A stretch of DNA of 64,000 nt. It comes from Legionella cardiaca (lineage in GTDB: Bacteria; Pseudomonadota; Gammaproteobacteria; Legionellales; Legionellaceae). The notes under the pieces were generated by a model that was given only the letters and a program-made list of their open reading frames with translations, was not told where the DNA came from and did not search any database. Location of the stretch: positions 3,405,001 through 3,469,000 of the forward strand of contig NZ_CP119078.1 in NCBI RefSeq assembly GCF_029026145.1, read 5' to 3'. Positions 21,270-30,724 of the stretch are shown here, one piece after another (the first letter of the stretch is position 1; each line of letters starts with the position of its first letter). Position numbers and translations under genes: made by a program.

Positions 21270-22176
21270 TTGTAATCAACCTATCAACGGTATTTTGCTG
21301 GTTAACAAACCTCAAGGCCTTTCCTCGAATGCACTTTTGCAAAAGGTAAAAAGGCTTTATCGTGCCAAGAAAGCAGGACATACGGGCAGTCTTGATCCGT
21401 TAGCTACGGGCATGCTGCCTATTTGTTTTGGTGAGGCTACAAAATTTTGTCAGTATCTTTTGGATGCTGATAAATCTTATGAAGCAACAGCACTGTTAGG
21501 CATTAAAACGAATACCGGCGATGCCTTAGGCGATGTCATTGCCGAACAGCCTTTTTTTACTGTTTCCGAAACACAGTTGCGTGATGCAATTTCGCTATTT
21601 ACTGGTTGTATCAAGCAAACTCCCTCAATGTTTTCTGCCTTAAAGCATAAGGGCGTCCCCTTATATAAATATGCAAGAGAAGGCGTGAGCATTGATAGAG
21701 AAGCTCGTGATATTATTATTCATCAACTCGAACTAACTTCTTTTAATGAGAAGAGTTTTGATATTACAGTTTCATGTAGCAAGGGAACCTATATTAGAAA
21801 TTTAGTGGAAGATATTGGTGATTTTCTAAAGGTAGGCGCTCATATTACAAAACTGCATCGCCTTTATACGGCAGGATTCAGCAAAGAAGTAATGTACAGT
21901 TTGGATGAGTTACAAAATAAAAATACCTCGGAATTATCAGCTTGTTTATTGCCCATGGAGTACGCCGTTAAACATTTTCCAGCAATAACGCTAGATAACT
22001 CTGAGATAGTTGCCCTACGACAAGGAAAGATTCTTAAGGACAGAAAAGAAAATGTTGAGGACTGTGTACGTCTTCATAATGAAATAGGGCAATTTATAGG
22101 CTTGGGGACTTTCCTGGCAGAAGGGCTTGTGGTCAAGCGTTTATTGACAGAGCAAGCAATGACGGCTATTTTTTAA
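21256..22176 (+). CDS. truB: tRNA pseudouridine(55) synthase
   Basis: Converts U55 in the T loop of elongator tRNAs to pseudouridine. The motif [14 protein letters not shown] is intact and places the catalytic aspartate at residue 47 (Asp48 in E. coli). The product is 306 residues if translation starts at the ATG at 21256, which gives [19 protein letters not shown]. An ATG 27 bases further upstream is in frame but lies deeper inside rbfA and has no better ribosome binding site. The C-terminal PUA-like part is present. Confidence 0.95.
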
Positions 22177-22232
22177 GTTTAAATTAGCCTGAAGCCATCT
22201 CAATAAAAATTGCACAAATTATTAACTAATAC

Positions 22233-22261
22233 TTGTGTCTGTGAGCATGCCTTGATAGAAT
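22233..22261 (+). promoter_or_regulatory. Promoter of rpsO(-pnp)
   Basis: TTGTGT at 22233-22238 and TAGAAT at 22256-22261 are 17 bases apart, within the 128-base gap after truB and about 44 bases before the rpsO ATG. Internal promoters before rpsO are known in E. coli at the same place. Confidence 0.6.
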
Positions 22262-22304
22262 GCTTCCCTTTAAAAGAACACTTGGCTTATCTCTAGGAGT
22301 GAAT

Positions 22305-22580
22305 ATGTCGCTAACTAGCGCACAAAAAGCAGAAATTGTTAATGAATTTAAACGTGGTGATAAAGATACTGGCTCACCCGAGGTTCAAGTTTCTCTGATG
22401 ACTGGTCGTATTAAGTATTTAACTGACCATTTTAAAGATCATAAGAAAGATTTCCATTCCCGACGTGGCTTGCAAGAATTAGTAAACAAGCGTCGCAAGT
22501 TATTGAAGTACTTAAAAAGAACTGATCAAGCTAGATATCAGTCTTTGATCCAGAATCTGGGTTTGCGAGATTCTTATTAA
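22305..22580 (+). CDS. rpsO: 30S ribosomal protein S15
   Basis: Primary rRNA-binding protein of the 30S platform, 91 residues, with the usual [15 protein letters not shown] start and the [18 protein letters not shown] and [11 protein letters not shown] motifs (the latter contacts 16S rRNA helices). The ATG at 22305 follows a TAGGAGTGA ribosome binding site. An in-frame ATG 45 bases upstream would add a non-homologous extension and is rejected. A terminator separates it from pnp. Confidence 0.97.
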   Translation: MSLTSAQKAEIVNEFKRGDKDTGSPEVQVSLMTGRIKYLTDHFKDHKKDFHSRRGLQELVNKRRKLLKYLKRTDQARYQSLIQNLGLRDSY

Positions 22581-22632
22581 TAGTTGGAACCATATTAATG
22601 GGACTAACTTACGCACTATTTTAGTTAGAATG

Positions 22633-22661
22633 AAAGGCGCAGTTTTCTGCGCCTTTTTTTT
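22633..22661 (+). terminator. Intrinsic terminator between rpsO and pnp
   Basis: A seven-base GC-rich stem (GGCGCAG with CTGCGCC, loop TTTT) is followed by eight T residues. E. coli also has a terminator in this spacer, where partial read-through supplies pnp mRNA. Confidence 0.85.
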
Positions 22662-22693
22662 CATTATTACGAATTTTAAAGGGGTGAACTTAC

Positions 22694-24883
22694 GTGGCTA
22701 AAATCACTAAAGAAATACGCTTTGGCGAGCATACTCTTGTGTTGGAAACTGGTGAAATAGCAAGACAAGCTGATGGTGCTGTATTTGCCAGTATGAATGG
22801 TACTCAGGTACTTGTTACCGTAGTAGGAAAAAAAGATGCACCTGAGAATGGTGATTTTTTCCCATTGACTGTTAATTACCAGGAAAAAGCATTTGCTGCA
22901 GGGAAAATCCCTGGTGGCTTCAACAAGCGAGAAGGGCGTCCTAGTGAACATGAAACACTGGTTTCACGTTTAATGGATAGACCATTACGTCCACTGTTTC
23001 CTGATAATTTCTACAATGAAGTACAAATTATTGCTACTGTCATGTCGCTTAATCCTGAAGTTCCCGCGGATATCGTTTCAATGATTGCGGCATCGGCTGC
23101 ATTAGCGATTTCTGGCATTCCATTCCAAGGTCCCATTGGTGCGGCAAGAGTAGGTTATAAGGATGGTATTTATCTTTTAAACCCAGGTTATAAAACAATT
23201 GCTCAATCAGATTTAGATCTAGTTGTTGCCGGAACGGCTGACGCTATTTTGATGGTCGAATCAGAAGCACGTGAACTCAGTGAAGAAATAATGCTGGGCG
23301 CAGTTTTATTTGGTCATGAAATGATGAAAGGCGTTATTAAAGGTATCATTGAGTTGGCAAAAGAAGCTGGAAAGCCAGCCTGGGATTGGACACCTCCAGC
23401 AGTTGATACGGCATTACAATCTCGTATTTCTGAATTAGCAAGAAAGCAAATAACGGATGCTTATCTGGTTAAAGATAAAATGCAACGTCGTCAAAAACTG
23501 TCTGAAGTCAAACAAGCAGTTGTTGATACATTGCTCACTGAACAACCAGAACTCAATGTTGCGGTTGCCGCCGATATGTTAAGTGCTTTAGAGGCAAACG
23601 TTGTGCGTCAGCGTATTCTTGATGGCGAGCCTCGTATTGATGGTCGTGATCAAAAAACAGTACGACCAATTGCTATTCGCACAAAAGTCTTGGAAAGAAC
23701 CCATGGCTCTGCCCTGTTTACTCGAGGAGAAACTCAGGCCATTGTGGTTGCTACGCTCGGAAATGAACGAGATGCACAAATTCTTGATCTATTAACTGGA
23801 GAAACAAAAGACAGATTCATGTTGCATTATAATTTTCCTCCTTACTCTGTTGGAGAAACCGGTGCAACAGGGAGTCCCAAACGGCGAGAAATTGGGCATG
23901 GTCGTTTGGCAAAGCGTGGTTTAATGGCAGTATTGCCGTCAGCCAGTGAGTTTCCTTACGTGTTGCGCGTTGTTTCAGAAATTACAGAATCAAACGGTTC
24001 TAGTTCAATGGCTACCGTATGCGGCACTAGTCTGGCTCTCATGGATGCTGGTGTTCCTCTAAAAGCACCTGTGGCAGGGGTTGCTATGGGACTTATTAAA
24101 GAAGGGGAGCAATTTGCAGTATTAACCGATATTCTTGGCGACGAAGATCATTTAGGTGACATGGACTTTAAGGTTGCTGGTACTGAAAAGGGTGTTACTG
24201 CATTGCAAATGGATATAAAAATTACGGGTATTACCAAGGAAATTATGGCGCAGGCGCTGGATCAAGCTTTAGCCGGTCGTATACATATTCTTGGCGTTAT
24301 GAATAATGCACTGTCAGAACACCGTGAAGAATTGTCGCAGCACGCTCCACGCATTACGACAATGAAGGTTGCAGAAGATAAAATTCGAACCGTCATTGGT
24401 AAGGGTGGTGCAACAATTAAAGGACTTAGTGAAAGCACCGGTGTTTCCATTGATATTGATGACAGTGGTACTGTACAACTGTTTTCACCAGATGCAGCAG
24501 CTTTAGAGGAAGCTCAACGCCAGATCAAGGCTTTGGTGGCAGAAATTGAAGTTGGGCAAACTTATAAGGGTAAGGTAAGCAAAATCGTTGATTTTGGTGC
24601 TTTCATTAATTTATTGCCTGGTAAAGATGGTCTTTTACATATTTCACAAATTTGTAGTGATCGATCCCAAAAAGTTGAAGAAGTATTAAGTGAAGGCCAG
24701 GAAATTGAAGTTTTTGTTGCTGGGGTTGATAAACAAGGGCGTGTGAAATTAGAGTGGAAGGATAAGCCACAAGCGCCTGCAAAAGCGAATGAAGAAGAGT
24801 CTAATCAGCCAAAGACTGCGGACAGTGAAGTTACAGAATCGGAAATTGCTGACACAACGCACTCCTCAACTGAAGAGGAATAA
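22694..24883 (+). CDS. pnp: Polyribonucleotide nucleotidyltransferase (PNPase)
   Basis: 3'-5' phosphorolytic exoribonuclease and degradosome component, 729 residues. Two RNase PH domains (about 10-220 and 310-545) flank a helical linker. A KH domain (about 550-610, with [14 protein letters not shown]) and an S1 domain (about 620-690) follow. The phosphate-site region [20 protein letters not shown] (in part) and the metal-site stretch near residue 486 ([15 protein letters not shown]) are intact. The tail is acidic and low in complexity. GTG is the start codon, with AAAGGGGTG upstream. Confidence 0.97.
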   Translation: MAKITKEIRFGEHTLVLETGEIARQADGAVFASMNGTQVLVTVVGKKDAPENGDFFPLTVNYQEKAFAAGKIPGGFNKREGRPSEHETLVSRLMDRPLRPLFPDNFYNEVQIIATVMSLNPEVPADIVSMIAASAALAISGIPFQGPIGAARVGYKDGIYLLNPGYKTIAQSDLDLVVAGTADAILMVESEARELSEEIMLGAVLFGHEMMKGVIKGIIELAKEAGKPAWDWTPPAVDTALQSRISELARKQITDAYLVKDKMQRRQKLSEVKQAVVDTLLTEQPELNVAVAADMLSALEANVVRQRILDGEPRIDGRDQKTVRPIAIRTKVLERTHGSALFTRGETQAIVVATLGNERDAQILDLLTGETKDRFMLHYNFPPYSVGETGATGSPKRREIGHGRLAKRGLMAVLPSASEFPYVLRVVSEITESNGSSSMATVCGTSLALMDAGVPLKAPVAGVAMGLIKEGEQFAVLTDILGDEDHLGDMDFKVAGTEKGVTALQMDIKITGITKEIMAQALDQALAGRIHILGVMNNALSEHREELSQHAPRITTMKVAEDKIRTVIGKGGATIKGLSESTGVSIDIDDSGTVQLFSPDAAALEEAQRQIKALVAEIEVGQTYKGKVSKIVDFGAFINLLPGKDGLLHISQICSDRSQKVEEVLSEGQEIEVFVAGVDKQGRVKLEWKDKPQAPAKANEEESNQPKTADSEVTESEIADTTHSSTEEE

Positions 24884-24885
24884 AA

Positions 24886-24908
24886 AAAGGGGCTTTAAGC
24901 CCCTTTCT
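24886..24908. terminator. Bidirectional terminator between pnp and folE
   Basis: A 10-base stem, AAAGGGGCTT with AAGCCCCTTT around a single base, has an A-run on the left and a T-run on the right. It can therefore end transcripts from pnp (plus) and folE (minus). The 110 bases between it and folE hold nothing else that I can support. Confidence 0.8.
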
Positions 24909-25018
24909 TGTTCTAATGACAATTAGGATAAGTCTTGGATAGTATTTTTAAGAGTTACCGTACCCCCCCACTTGATTCTTTAAATGGTTTATGCCGATTC
25001 AGGATGACGGTTGGGACG

Positions 25019-25564
25019 TTACAAGTTATTAATTAATTGCAAAAATTCACTTCTACTCGAAGGGTTGTTGCGCATTTCTCCTAGCATGACAGAAGTTGTC
25101 ATGACGGAGTTTTGTTTCTCAACGCCACGCATCATCATACAAAGATGTTTCGCTTCCATGACTACAGCGACACCGCGTGCACCAGTGATGGACTCAATAC
25201 AACTTGCGATCTCAGTAGTTAGTCGCTCTTGAATTTGCAGACGACGGGCAAAATAATCTACGATACGAGCAACTTTAGATAGCCCCAATACCTTACCATT
25301 GGGAAGATAACCTACATGACATTTTCCAAGGAAGGGCAGCAAATGGTGTTCGCACATGGAATACATTTCGATGTTACGGACAATAACCATTTCACTCATA
25401 TCAGATTCAAAAAGGGCGTCATTAATTATTTCATCAAGTCTTTCGTGATAGCCCTTGGTTAAATAAAGTAATGCATTTGCTGCTCTCTCAGGAGTATCTC
25501 TTAGCCCTTCTCGTTCAGGGTCTTCACCAATTCGTTCTAATATTTTTGTGTATAGTTCCTGCAT
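25019..25564 (-). CDS. folE: GTP cyclohydrolase I
   Basis: Catalyses the first step of folate (tetrahydrofolate) synthesis: GTP to 7,8-dihydroneopterin triphosphate. The 181-residue product has the zinc ligands Cys71 and His74 ([10 protein letters not shown]) and Cys142 (KHLCMMMRG), and the DTPERAA motif near residue 23. It is full length, compared with about 220 residues in E. coli; many bacteria have this shorter form. The ATG lies eight bases after an AGGA site and ten bases after the stop of the HIT gene, so the two form one transcript. Confidence 0.96.
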   Translation of the reverse strand: MQELYTKILERIGEDPEREGLRDTPERAANALLYLTKGYHERLDEIINDALFESDMSEMVIVRNIEMYSMCEHHLLPFLGKCHVGYLPNGKVLGLSKVARIVDYFARRLQIQERLTTEIASCIESITGARGVAVVMEAKHLCMMMRGVEKQNSVMTTSVMLGEMRNNPSSRSEFLQLINNL

Positions 25565-25574
25565 TGTATGGATC

Positions 25575-25916
25575 CTAGCCTGGTGGCCAAGTCATCTGTC
25601 GGCCACCTAATAGATGTAAATGAATGTGGTAAACTTCCTGCCCGCCACCGGAATTAACGTTAAAAACTAATCGATATCCATCTTCGCTTAGTTGTTCAAC
25701 TTTTGCCATATTTTTTGCCGTAAGAATCATACGACCTAATAATTGCTCATCTTGACTGTCCGCATCATTGATAGTAGCAATATGCTTTTTGGGGATCAGT
25801 AATAGGTGTATTGGTGCCTGCGGTTTGATATCGCGAATCACAATAATTTCTTGCGTTTCAAAGACAATATCAGCCTTGATTTCCCCTGATGCAATTTTAC
25901 AAAACAAGCAGTTCAT
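25575..25916 (-). CDS. HIT-family (HINT-like) nucleotide hydrolase/transferase
   Basis: Histidine triad protein of 113 residues; HINT-branch members typically hydrolyse nucleoside phosphoramidates such as AMP-lysine. The triad is His97, His99 and His101 in [12 protein letters not shown], and the N-terminus [11 protein letters not shown] is typical, with the CxxC pair found in many HINT proteins. I chose the ATG at 25916 because AGGA sits five bases before it; an ATG two codons upstream is the alternative. It is cotranscribed with folE. Confidence 0.93.
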   Translation of the reverse strand: MNCLFCKIASGEIKADIVFETQEIIVIRDIKPQAPIHLLLIPKKHIATINDADSQDEQLLGRMILTAKNMAKVEQLSEDGYRLVFNVNSGGGQEVYHIHLHLLGGRQMTWPPG

Positions 25917-26246
25917 ACTCATCCTGATGATTTTGGCTTAACCTGTGATTATACCTCGAGTTGGTCTTGATAAAAAAGTATTAGCACTATCTTTTGCAGG
26001 CCTATGCATGAAAACTTTTGATTTTCCACGTTACGGATTCCACGAACACATCCCGAAACCTAGAGTTAGAGTTCAGATTGACTCTAATTCAAGGTTGATA
26101 TTCATGTTTAGGCCTTACTACCTTTATTACCGAATTTGAAAACGAAATAGATAGTTGTCTTTATATTCTATCTATTCGGTTAATTTTGCCTTTTAGAATG
26201 GTTTTGCGCATAATACCCCGTCTTTCAAATTAAAACTGGGTGCAAA
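25917..26246. other. Intergenic region between the HIT gene and ppa
   Basis: A 330-base divergent spacer. Near its right end TTGCCT (26186-26191) and TAATAC (26211-26216) could be a weak sigma70 promoter for ppa, but the 19-base spacing is long. A 64-codon plus-strand reading frame here has no recognisable protein features. Nothing else is seen. Confidence 0.5.
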
Positions 26247-26783
26247 ATGGGTTTAATGGATATTAAAAGTGGTCGTGATATACCTAACGAAATCAATGTC
26301 ATTATAGAAATTCCGATGCACGGAGAACCGGTAAAATATGAGGTAAATAAGGAAACAGGCGCCTTATTTGTCGATCGTTTTATGACGACAGCGATGTATT
26401 ACCCTACAAACTATGGCTATATTCCTAATACTTTGTCAGAAGATGGTGATCCAGTAGATGTTTTGGTAGTGACTCCTGTTCCGTTAATTAATGGCGCAGT
26501 AATTCCTTGTCGCGTTGTTGGCATGCTGAAAATGACTGACGAGGCGGGTGTTGATGCCAAGTTACTAGCAGTCCCAACAAATAAACTCACTAAAATGTAT
26601 GAGTCAGTGCAGACTTACAGTGATTTACCCCGTCATCTATTGTTATCTCTTGAACATTTCTTCCAACATTATAAAGATTTAGAGGAAGGAAAATGGGTTA
26701 AACTTAATGGTTGGGATGGCCCGGAAGCAGCTCGTCAAGAAATTGTTTCCAGTGTTGCTCGATTTAATCAGCAAAAATCATAG
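26247..26783 (+). CDS. ppa: Inorganic pyrophosphatase, family I
   Basis: Hydrolyses pyrophosphate to drive biosynthetic reactions. The 178-residue cytoplasmic protein has the family I signature [10 protein letters not shown], with metal-binding Asp66, Asp68 and Asp71 (Asp65, 67 and 70 in E. coli). It also has KYEVNKETG near residues 30-38 and [12 protein letters not shown] near 51-62. Length is normal. The start may be the ATG at 26247 or the one three codons later; a GGGTG element precedes the first. Confidence 0.95.
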   Translation: MGLMDIKSGRDIPNEINVIIEIPMHGEPVKYEVNKETGALFVDRFMTTAMYYPTNYGYIPNTLSEDGDPVDVLVVTPVPLINGAVIPCRVVGMLKMTDEAGVDAKLLAVPTNKLTKMYESVQTYSDLPRHLLLSLEHFFQHYKDLEEGKWVKLNGWDGPEAARQEIVSSVARFNQQKS

Positions 26784-26788
26784 TGACT

Positions 26789-26820
26789 ATGAAGATAGGA
26801 GCTCTGGCTTCTATCTTCAT
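26789..26820. terminator. Hairpin between convergent ppa and the antiporter gene
   Basis: ATGAAGATAG at 26789-26798 pairs with CTATCTTCAT at 26811-26820, and four further pairs (one G:T) extend the stem, leaving a TCTG loop. It overlaps the last codons of the antiporter gene. A strong T-run is absent on the plus side, and on the minus side one follows only after about ten bases, so terminator function is plausible but not certain. Confidence 0.5.
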
Positions 26821-28613
26821 GAAGCACTTTGATCCTCTTGAAGAATTCGTTCTAACTCACCGCGCGCCTGCCTTGAAAGATTAATCATTTCATGTTCCTT
26901 TTCAAAAAATGCAAATGATTTTTGTAAAGTAACTTCATCATGTTGCGAAAAGGCTTGAGCTTTCTTTTTTAAAGTTTTTTCACTGTAACCTAAAAATTTC
27001 ATAATTTCTTGGGCCATGCTTAAGGAAGAGTCAAAGGTTTCCCGTTTAAAATAATCAACCCCGGCTTTATGTAATTCATAAGCATGTCGACGATTACGCG
27101 CCCGCGAATAAATTTTTAGTTGTGGAAACTCTTGTTTTGCTAATTTAACTATTTCCAAACAAGTGTCTGGATCATCAACTGCAATGATAAGCAATTTAGC
27201 ATGTGCTGCGCCTGCATTTTTTAATAAATCGAGGCGGGAGGCGTCGCCAAAATAACCTTTGAATCCAAATTTACGTAGCTGTTCAATTTGTTCCGGGTCG
27301 TTTTCTAAAACGGTTAGTTCAATCCCTTGAGCATTTAAAAAACGACCTATAATTTGTCCGAAGCGACCGTAGCCTGCAATGATAATAGGATTTTTTTCGG
27401 CAATATCATCAAATTTATCGGGAGGTAACATGCTTAAAAAGCGCGGGACAATAAGATATTGATAAATTAGCATTAAAAAAGGGGTTGTTGCCATGGAAAG
27501 GGCTACGGCTAGCGTAAATAGATTGGCTTGCTGAGCATTCAGCACATGGGTAGTGAGTGCAAATTGAAATAAAACAAATGCAAATTCACTGCCCTGGGAA
27601 AGGAGTAGGGTGAATGCAATATTTTGTAATTTACTTAATCCAAACGCACGACCTAAAATTAAGAGGACAAACATTTTAATTATAAGTAATGTGAAAACGA
27701 TACCTAATAGTTTTATTGGCTGCTGAGCAAGAAGTTCAAAATTCATGCTCATCCCTACTGAGATAAAAAATAATCCTAAAAGCAAGCCTTTAAACGGTTC
27801 AATGTCAGTTTCTAATGTACGCTTATATTCTGAGTTAGCTAACACAACGCCTGCTAAAAAAGCCCCAAGTCCAGGGGATAAACCGATATTTTCCATTAAC
27901 AAGGTAATACCAATAATTAATGCTAGGGAAGTCGCAGTAAAAACTTCACGTAGGTTAGTTCGCGCAATGATATAGAAAAAATGACGAGATAAATAATGGC
28001 CAATTAATATAACCATCACAATAGTTCCGGCAATTAATCCTGCATGTGTCCAGCCTGATAACTTATCAAAATGATCAATCGTCCCAGTTGCAGTACCTGG
28101 AGTAATTAACATGGGCATGATAATAAGAATTGGAATAACAGCAATATCTTGAAGGAGCAAGACGGCAAAAGCGACTTCGCCTGTCATCGTGTGCATGAGA
28201 TTTTTTTCTTGCAATATCTGTAAAACCAGCGCTGTAGAAGATAACGCCAGAGCCATACTGATGGCTAAGCTCACTCGCCACTCATAACCTAGAAAAATAC
28301 CCATTCCCATTAAAAAGAAAATGCTGAGGATAACTTGTAGTCCCCCAAGACCAATGATGGCTTTGCGTAATTTCCACAGCATCTCTGGTTCTAATTCTAA
28401 CCCTATAAGAAACAACATCATGATGATGCCGAACTCAGCAAAATGCATAATTTGTTCTGCATTGGCAATCAAGTTAAAACCAAAAGGACCAATAAGAATA
28501 CCAACTATTAAATAACCCAGAACTGAACCCAATTTGAACCGGCTGGCAAGTGGCACGATAACGCAGGCTGCCGCCAGGAAAATAAAAACGTGAAAAAGGA
28601 AGCTGTTATTCAT
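26817..28613 (-). CDS. KefB/KefC-type cation:proton antiporter (CPA2) with RCK domain
   Basis: Membrane transporter of 598 residues. Residues 1-385 are a multi-helix CPA2 exchanger domain; the segment SEYKRTLETDIEPFKGLLLG (in part) corresponds to the regulatory loop of glutathione-gated KefB/KefC. Residues from about 405 form a TrkA-N/RCK nucleotide-binding domain beginning IIIAGYGRFGQ, with a conserved acidic end to the second strand (VLENDP) and FGDASR. The final 60 residues are charged and helical. Potassium efflux under electrophile stress is the best-known role of the family, but no KefF/KefG ancillary gene is adjacent, so substrate and gating are uncertain. Confidence 0.88.
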   Translation of the reverse strand: MNNSFLFHVFIFLAAACVIVPLASRFKLGSVLGYLIVGILIGPFGFNLIANAEQIMHFAEFGIIMMLFLIGLELEPEMLWKLRKAIIGLGGLQVILSIFFLMGMGIFLGYEWRVSLAISMALALSSTALVLQILQEKNLMHTMTGEVAFAVLLLQDIAVIPILIIMPMLITPGTATGTIDHFDKLSGWTHAGLIAGTIVMVILIGHYLSRHFFYIIARTNLREVFTATSLALIIGITLLMENIGLSPGLGAFLAGVVLANSEYKRTLETDIEPFKGLLLGLFFISVGMSMNFELLAQQPIKLLGIVFTLLIIKMFVLLILGRAFGLSKLQNIAFTLLLSQGSEFAFVLFQFALTTHVLNAQQANLFTLAVALSMATTPFLMLIYQYLIVPRFLSMLPPDKFDDIAEKNPIIIAGYGRFGQIIGRFLNAQGIELTVLENDPEQIEQLRKFGFKGYFGDASRLDLLKNAGAAHAKLLIIAVDDPDTCLEIVKLAKQEFPQLKIYSRARNRRHAYELHKAGVDYFKRETFDSSLSMAQEIMKFLGYSEKTLKKKAQAFSQHDEVTLQKSFAFFEKEHEMINLSRQARGELERILQEDQSAS

Positions 28614-28710
28614 TATTGTTTTTTTTGGAAGAGATGTTTAAGAGTATATGCAAATGCAACTCCATTGCCGAACGTTTATTTAAGCATATAAATTTAAGAT
28701 TCAATAGCGC

Positions 28711-30414
28711 TTATGGGGAGTTAAGACGTAGTATTCCTCGGGAAATTGTTCCAAGAACCTTAATATCTTGCAAACTATTCGCTTGAAGTGGATTACCACT
28801 GAGTATTGTCATATCAGCAAGTTTTCCTGATTCAATTGAGCCTTTATCACTGCCAAGACCATAAACTAATGCGGCATCAAAAGTAAATGCGCTTAATGCT
28901 TCAGGCAAGGTAATTTTTTCAGATGAGGCTCCCTGTGTGCATGGCTCTTCTTTGCTCAACCAGTTTTGTGCCTGTCCAGAAGTGATTTGCCTCATGATTT
29001 GTAGAGGAATTGGTGGGGTTGATGGCGCGTTAGCTTGCACACTTAAATTCTTCATAATCTCTTTTGCACTTGCCAGGAAGAGCCCAGGATAATTTTGGTG
29101 TGGCTTCATAAGAAGATTGCATAAACTGCTATGCCAGAAATAAAAATGTGGAGCAAACCAGCTAACTTTTACACCTAATTGTTGCATGCGTTGTATTTGG
29201 TCAATCCGGACATAAGGGGCATTAATGATAATTGCACGAAGCGGTGTGGGGCTTGAGATCAGTTGGGTTTTATTAATAAGGTTTAAAGTCAAATCAACGG
29301 CGGCATCCCCATTACACTCCAAAGCGACAGCTACTTTTTCTTTTCTTGCAGTTGCAAGCATTTTATCTAATTCTCGCGGTGTTTTTTTTAGATTTTCGGG
29401 CCAACTCGTGTTTGGATGAGCCATCGATTGGAGATAGGGAAAGGTAAAGAAGGCCTCTCTGTCTTGAGCTGCACCATCAACTTGGATAAGCCAGGCTCCA
29501 GCATACAGGCGCGGATTATCCTGATAAATAAGATCCATCTGCTTTTTCTCTGCAAGAGTATTTGGCGTTAAGATGATATCTACCGGAAATGCGGATTGCA
29601 TTGTCAATTGTTCATAGAGGGGAACCCACGCTGGATTAACCATTGCTTCTGTGGCCGTAGTATAACCTTGTTGGGCGTATTGTTGAGCGGCGATTTGTAT
29701 AGCATGGATTGCTGCTTCCTTGTTAATAAGATCCGTCAATAGTAATTGAAAGGATTTATCACGAATTATCCCATTGCTATCAATTGAGATTTGCTTTGCA
29801 TGACTTAATGTGGCAATTTTTTTAATGGCTTCCTGATTTGCAAGGATCTGATTACCAGATGAATAAAACACTAGCACAGGAACATTGTTGTATAAATTAT
29901 CCAAGATGCTTTTACTTAAACCAGCTCCTTGCATTCGTAGGGGGTCATAGCCATTTACAATAAGCCAACCATCTGCATTGGCCTCTCTATTTTTTAAGGC
30001 ATCGAGAAAAGCTTCAGTTGTTTTTATTTCACGCCAATCGGGGTGTTGAAAAACATTGGTGGTTGATAAATCAAGTGCGTGCTCAAAAAGCCATCCGTAA
30101 AGTATAAATCGGGAATGCGTATCAATAAAACCAGGAACTACCACCGCATTTTTTAAATCAATAACTTGTGTGTTTTTACCTCGGCATTGTTTCATTAATG
30201 TTTCTTTATCGCCGACGGCAACCAATCGTTGTTTACTCACTGCAACGGCCTTGGCCAGAGGTTGTTTGGGATTGAGAGTAATAAAAGTGGCATTAGTAAA
30301 GAGGGTTGTAGCATTCTGGCAAAAGCGGGGTTTTTCGCTTTTTTGCGAGTAACCTGTTAGAGAGAAAAGAAAAACAGCGAATCCAATTCCTAACGTTAAT
30401 AATCCATGTCTCAT
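28711..30414 (-). CDS. Amidohydrolase-family (YtcJ-like) exported protein, metal site degenerate
   Basis: The 567-residue product begins with a clear signal sequence (MRHGLLTLGIGFAVFLFSLTGYSQ, in part) and so is probably periplasmic. The fold is that of amidohydrolase family 3: an N-terminal strand region (FTNATFITLNP), VVVPGFIDTHSRF near residue 93 and a C-terminal GSIESGKLADMTIL. The residues expected to bind metal are mostly replaced. HxH is HSR (His100, Arg102), the HaiGD motif is ECNGD (Glu366), the RIEH histidine is absent (Asn398 region), and the late SDAP aspartate is NAP (Asn462). It is probably not a working metallohydrolase. The ATG at 30414 was chosen for its AGGA site and the signal peptide. 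Confidence 0.75.
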   Translation of the reverse strand: MRHGLLTLGIGFAVFLFSLTGYSQKSEKPRFCQNATTLFTNATFITLNPKQPLAKAVAVSKQRLVAVGDKETLMKQCRGKNTQVIDLKNAVVVPGFIDTHSRFILYGWLFEHALDLSTTNVFQHPDWREIKTTEAFLDALKNREANADGWLIVNGYDPLRMQGAGLSKSILDNLYNNVPVLVFYSSGNQILANQEAIKKIATLSHAKQISIDSNGIIRDKSFQLLLTDLINKEAAIHAIQIAAQQYAQQGYTTATEAMVNPAWVPLYEQLTMQSAFPVDIILTPNTLAEKKQMDLIYQDNPRLYAGAWLIQVDGAAQDREAFFTFPYLQSMAHPNTSWPENLKKTPRELDKMLATARKEKVAVALECNGDAAVDLTLNLINKTQLISSPTPLRAIIINAPYVRIDQIQRMQQLGVKVSWFAPHFYFWHSSLCNLLMKPHQNYPGLFLASAKEIMKNLSVQANAPSTPPIPLQIMRQITSGQAQNWLSKEEPCTQGASSEKITLPEALSAFTFDAALVYGLGSDKGSIESGKLADMTILSGNPLQANSLQDIKVLGTISRGILRLNSP

Positions 30415-30724
30415 TAAACACATCCTCGTGTTGCTGTTTTGTAATCCTATCAAGTTTACCCAGGCATGTCTGCAATTGCTTTTAGAAGCGAAAATTTAAA
30501 GATTCGCCTCATTGAGACCAACGTCTTGTGATAAGATCCAATGATTTTTACCTTGCTGATTATTTTTCTTGCACGGGTCGTATTCATAATTTACAAAATC
30601 ACTAGTTTATCGTAGAGTAAAGGCAGTTTTTGTTTAGTTTTTACACGATTATTAAGGTTATCTTAAGCTTGTCCCGTTACAATGACCTTTTGCAAGTATT
30701 TTGGAACAGCAGAGAAGGAATGCA
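30415..30724. other. Divergent promoter region, amidohydrolase-like gene / APC transporter
   Basis: A 310-base non-coding spacer. TACAAT at 30678-30683 is a good -10 for the transporter, but the best -35 with 17-base spacing (AGGTTA) is poor. The amidohydrolase ribosome binding site is at the left end. Nothing else is seen. Confidence 0.45.

Noticed and set aside
24960-25018. C-run and short GC-rich stretch between pnp and folE as a repeat
   Set aside because: No internal symmetry and no second copy noticed in the window.
25945-26139. 64-codon plus-strand ORF between the HIT gene and ppa
   Set aside because: No ribosome binding site, no recognisable composition of a protein, and it overlaps the divergent promoter region.
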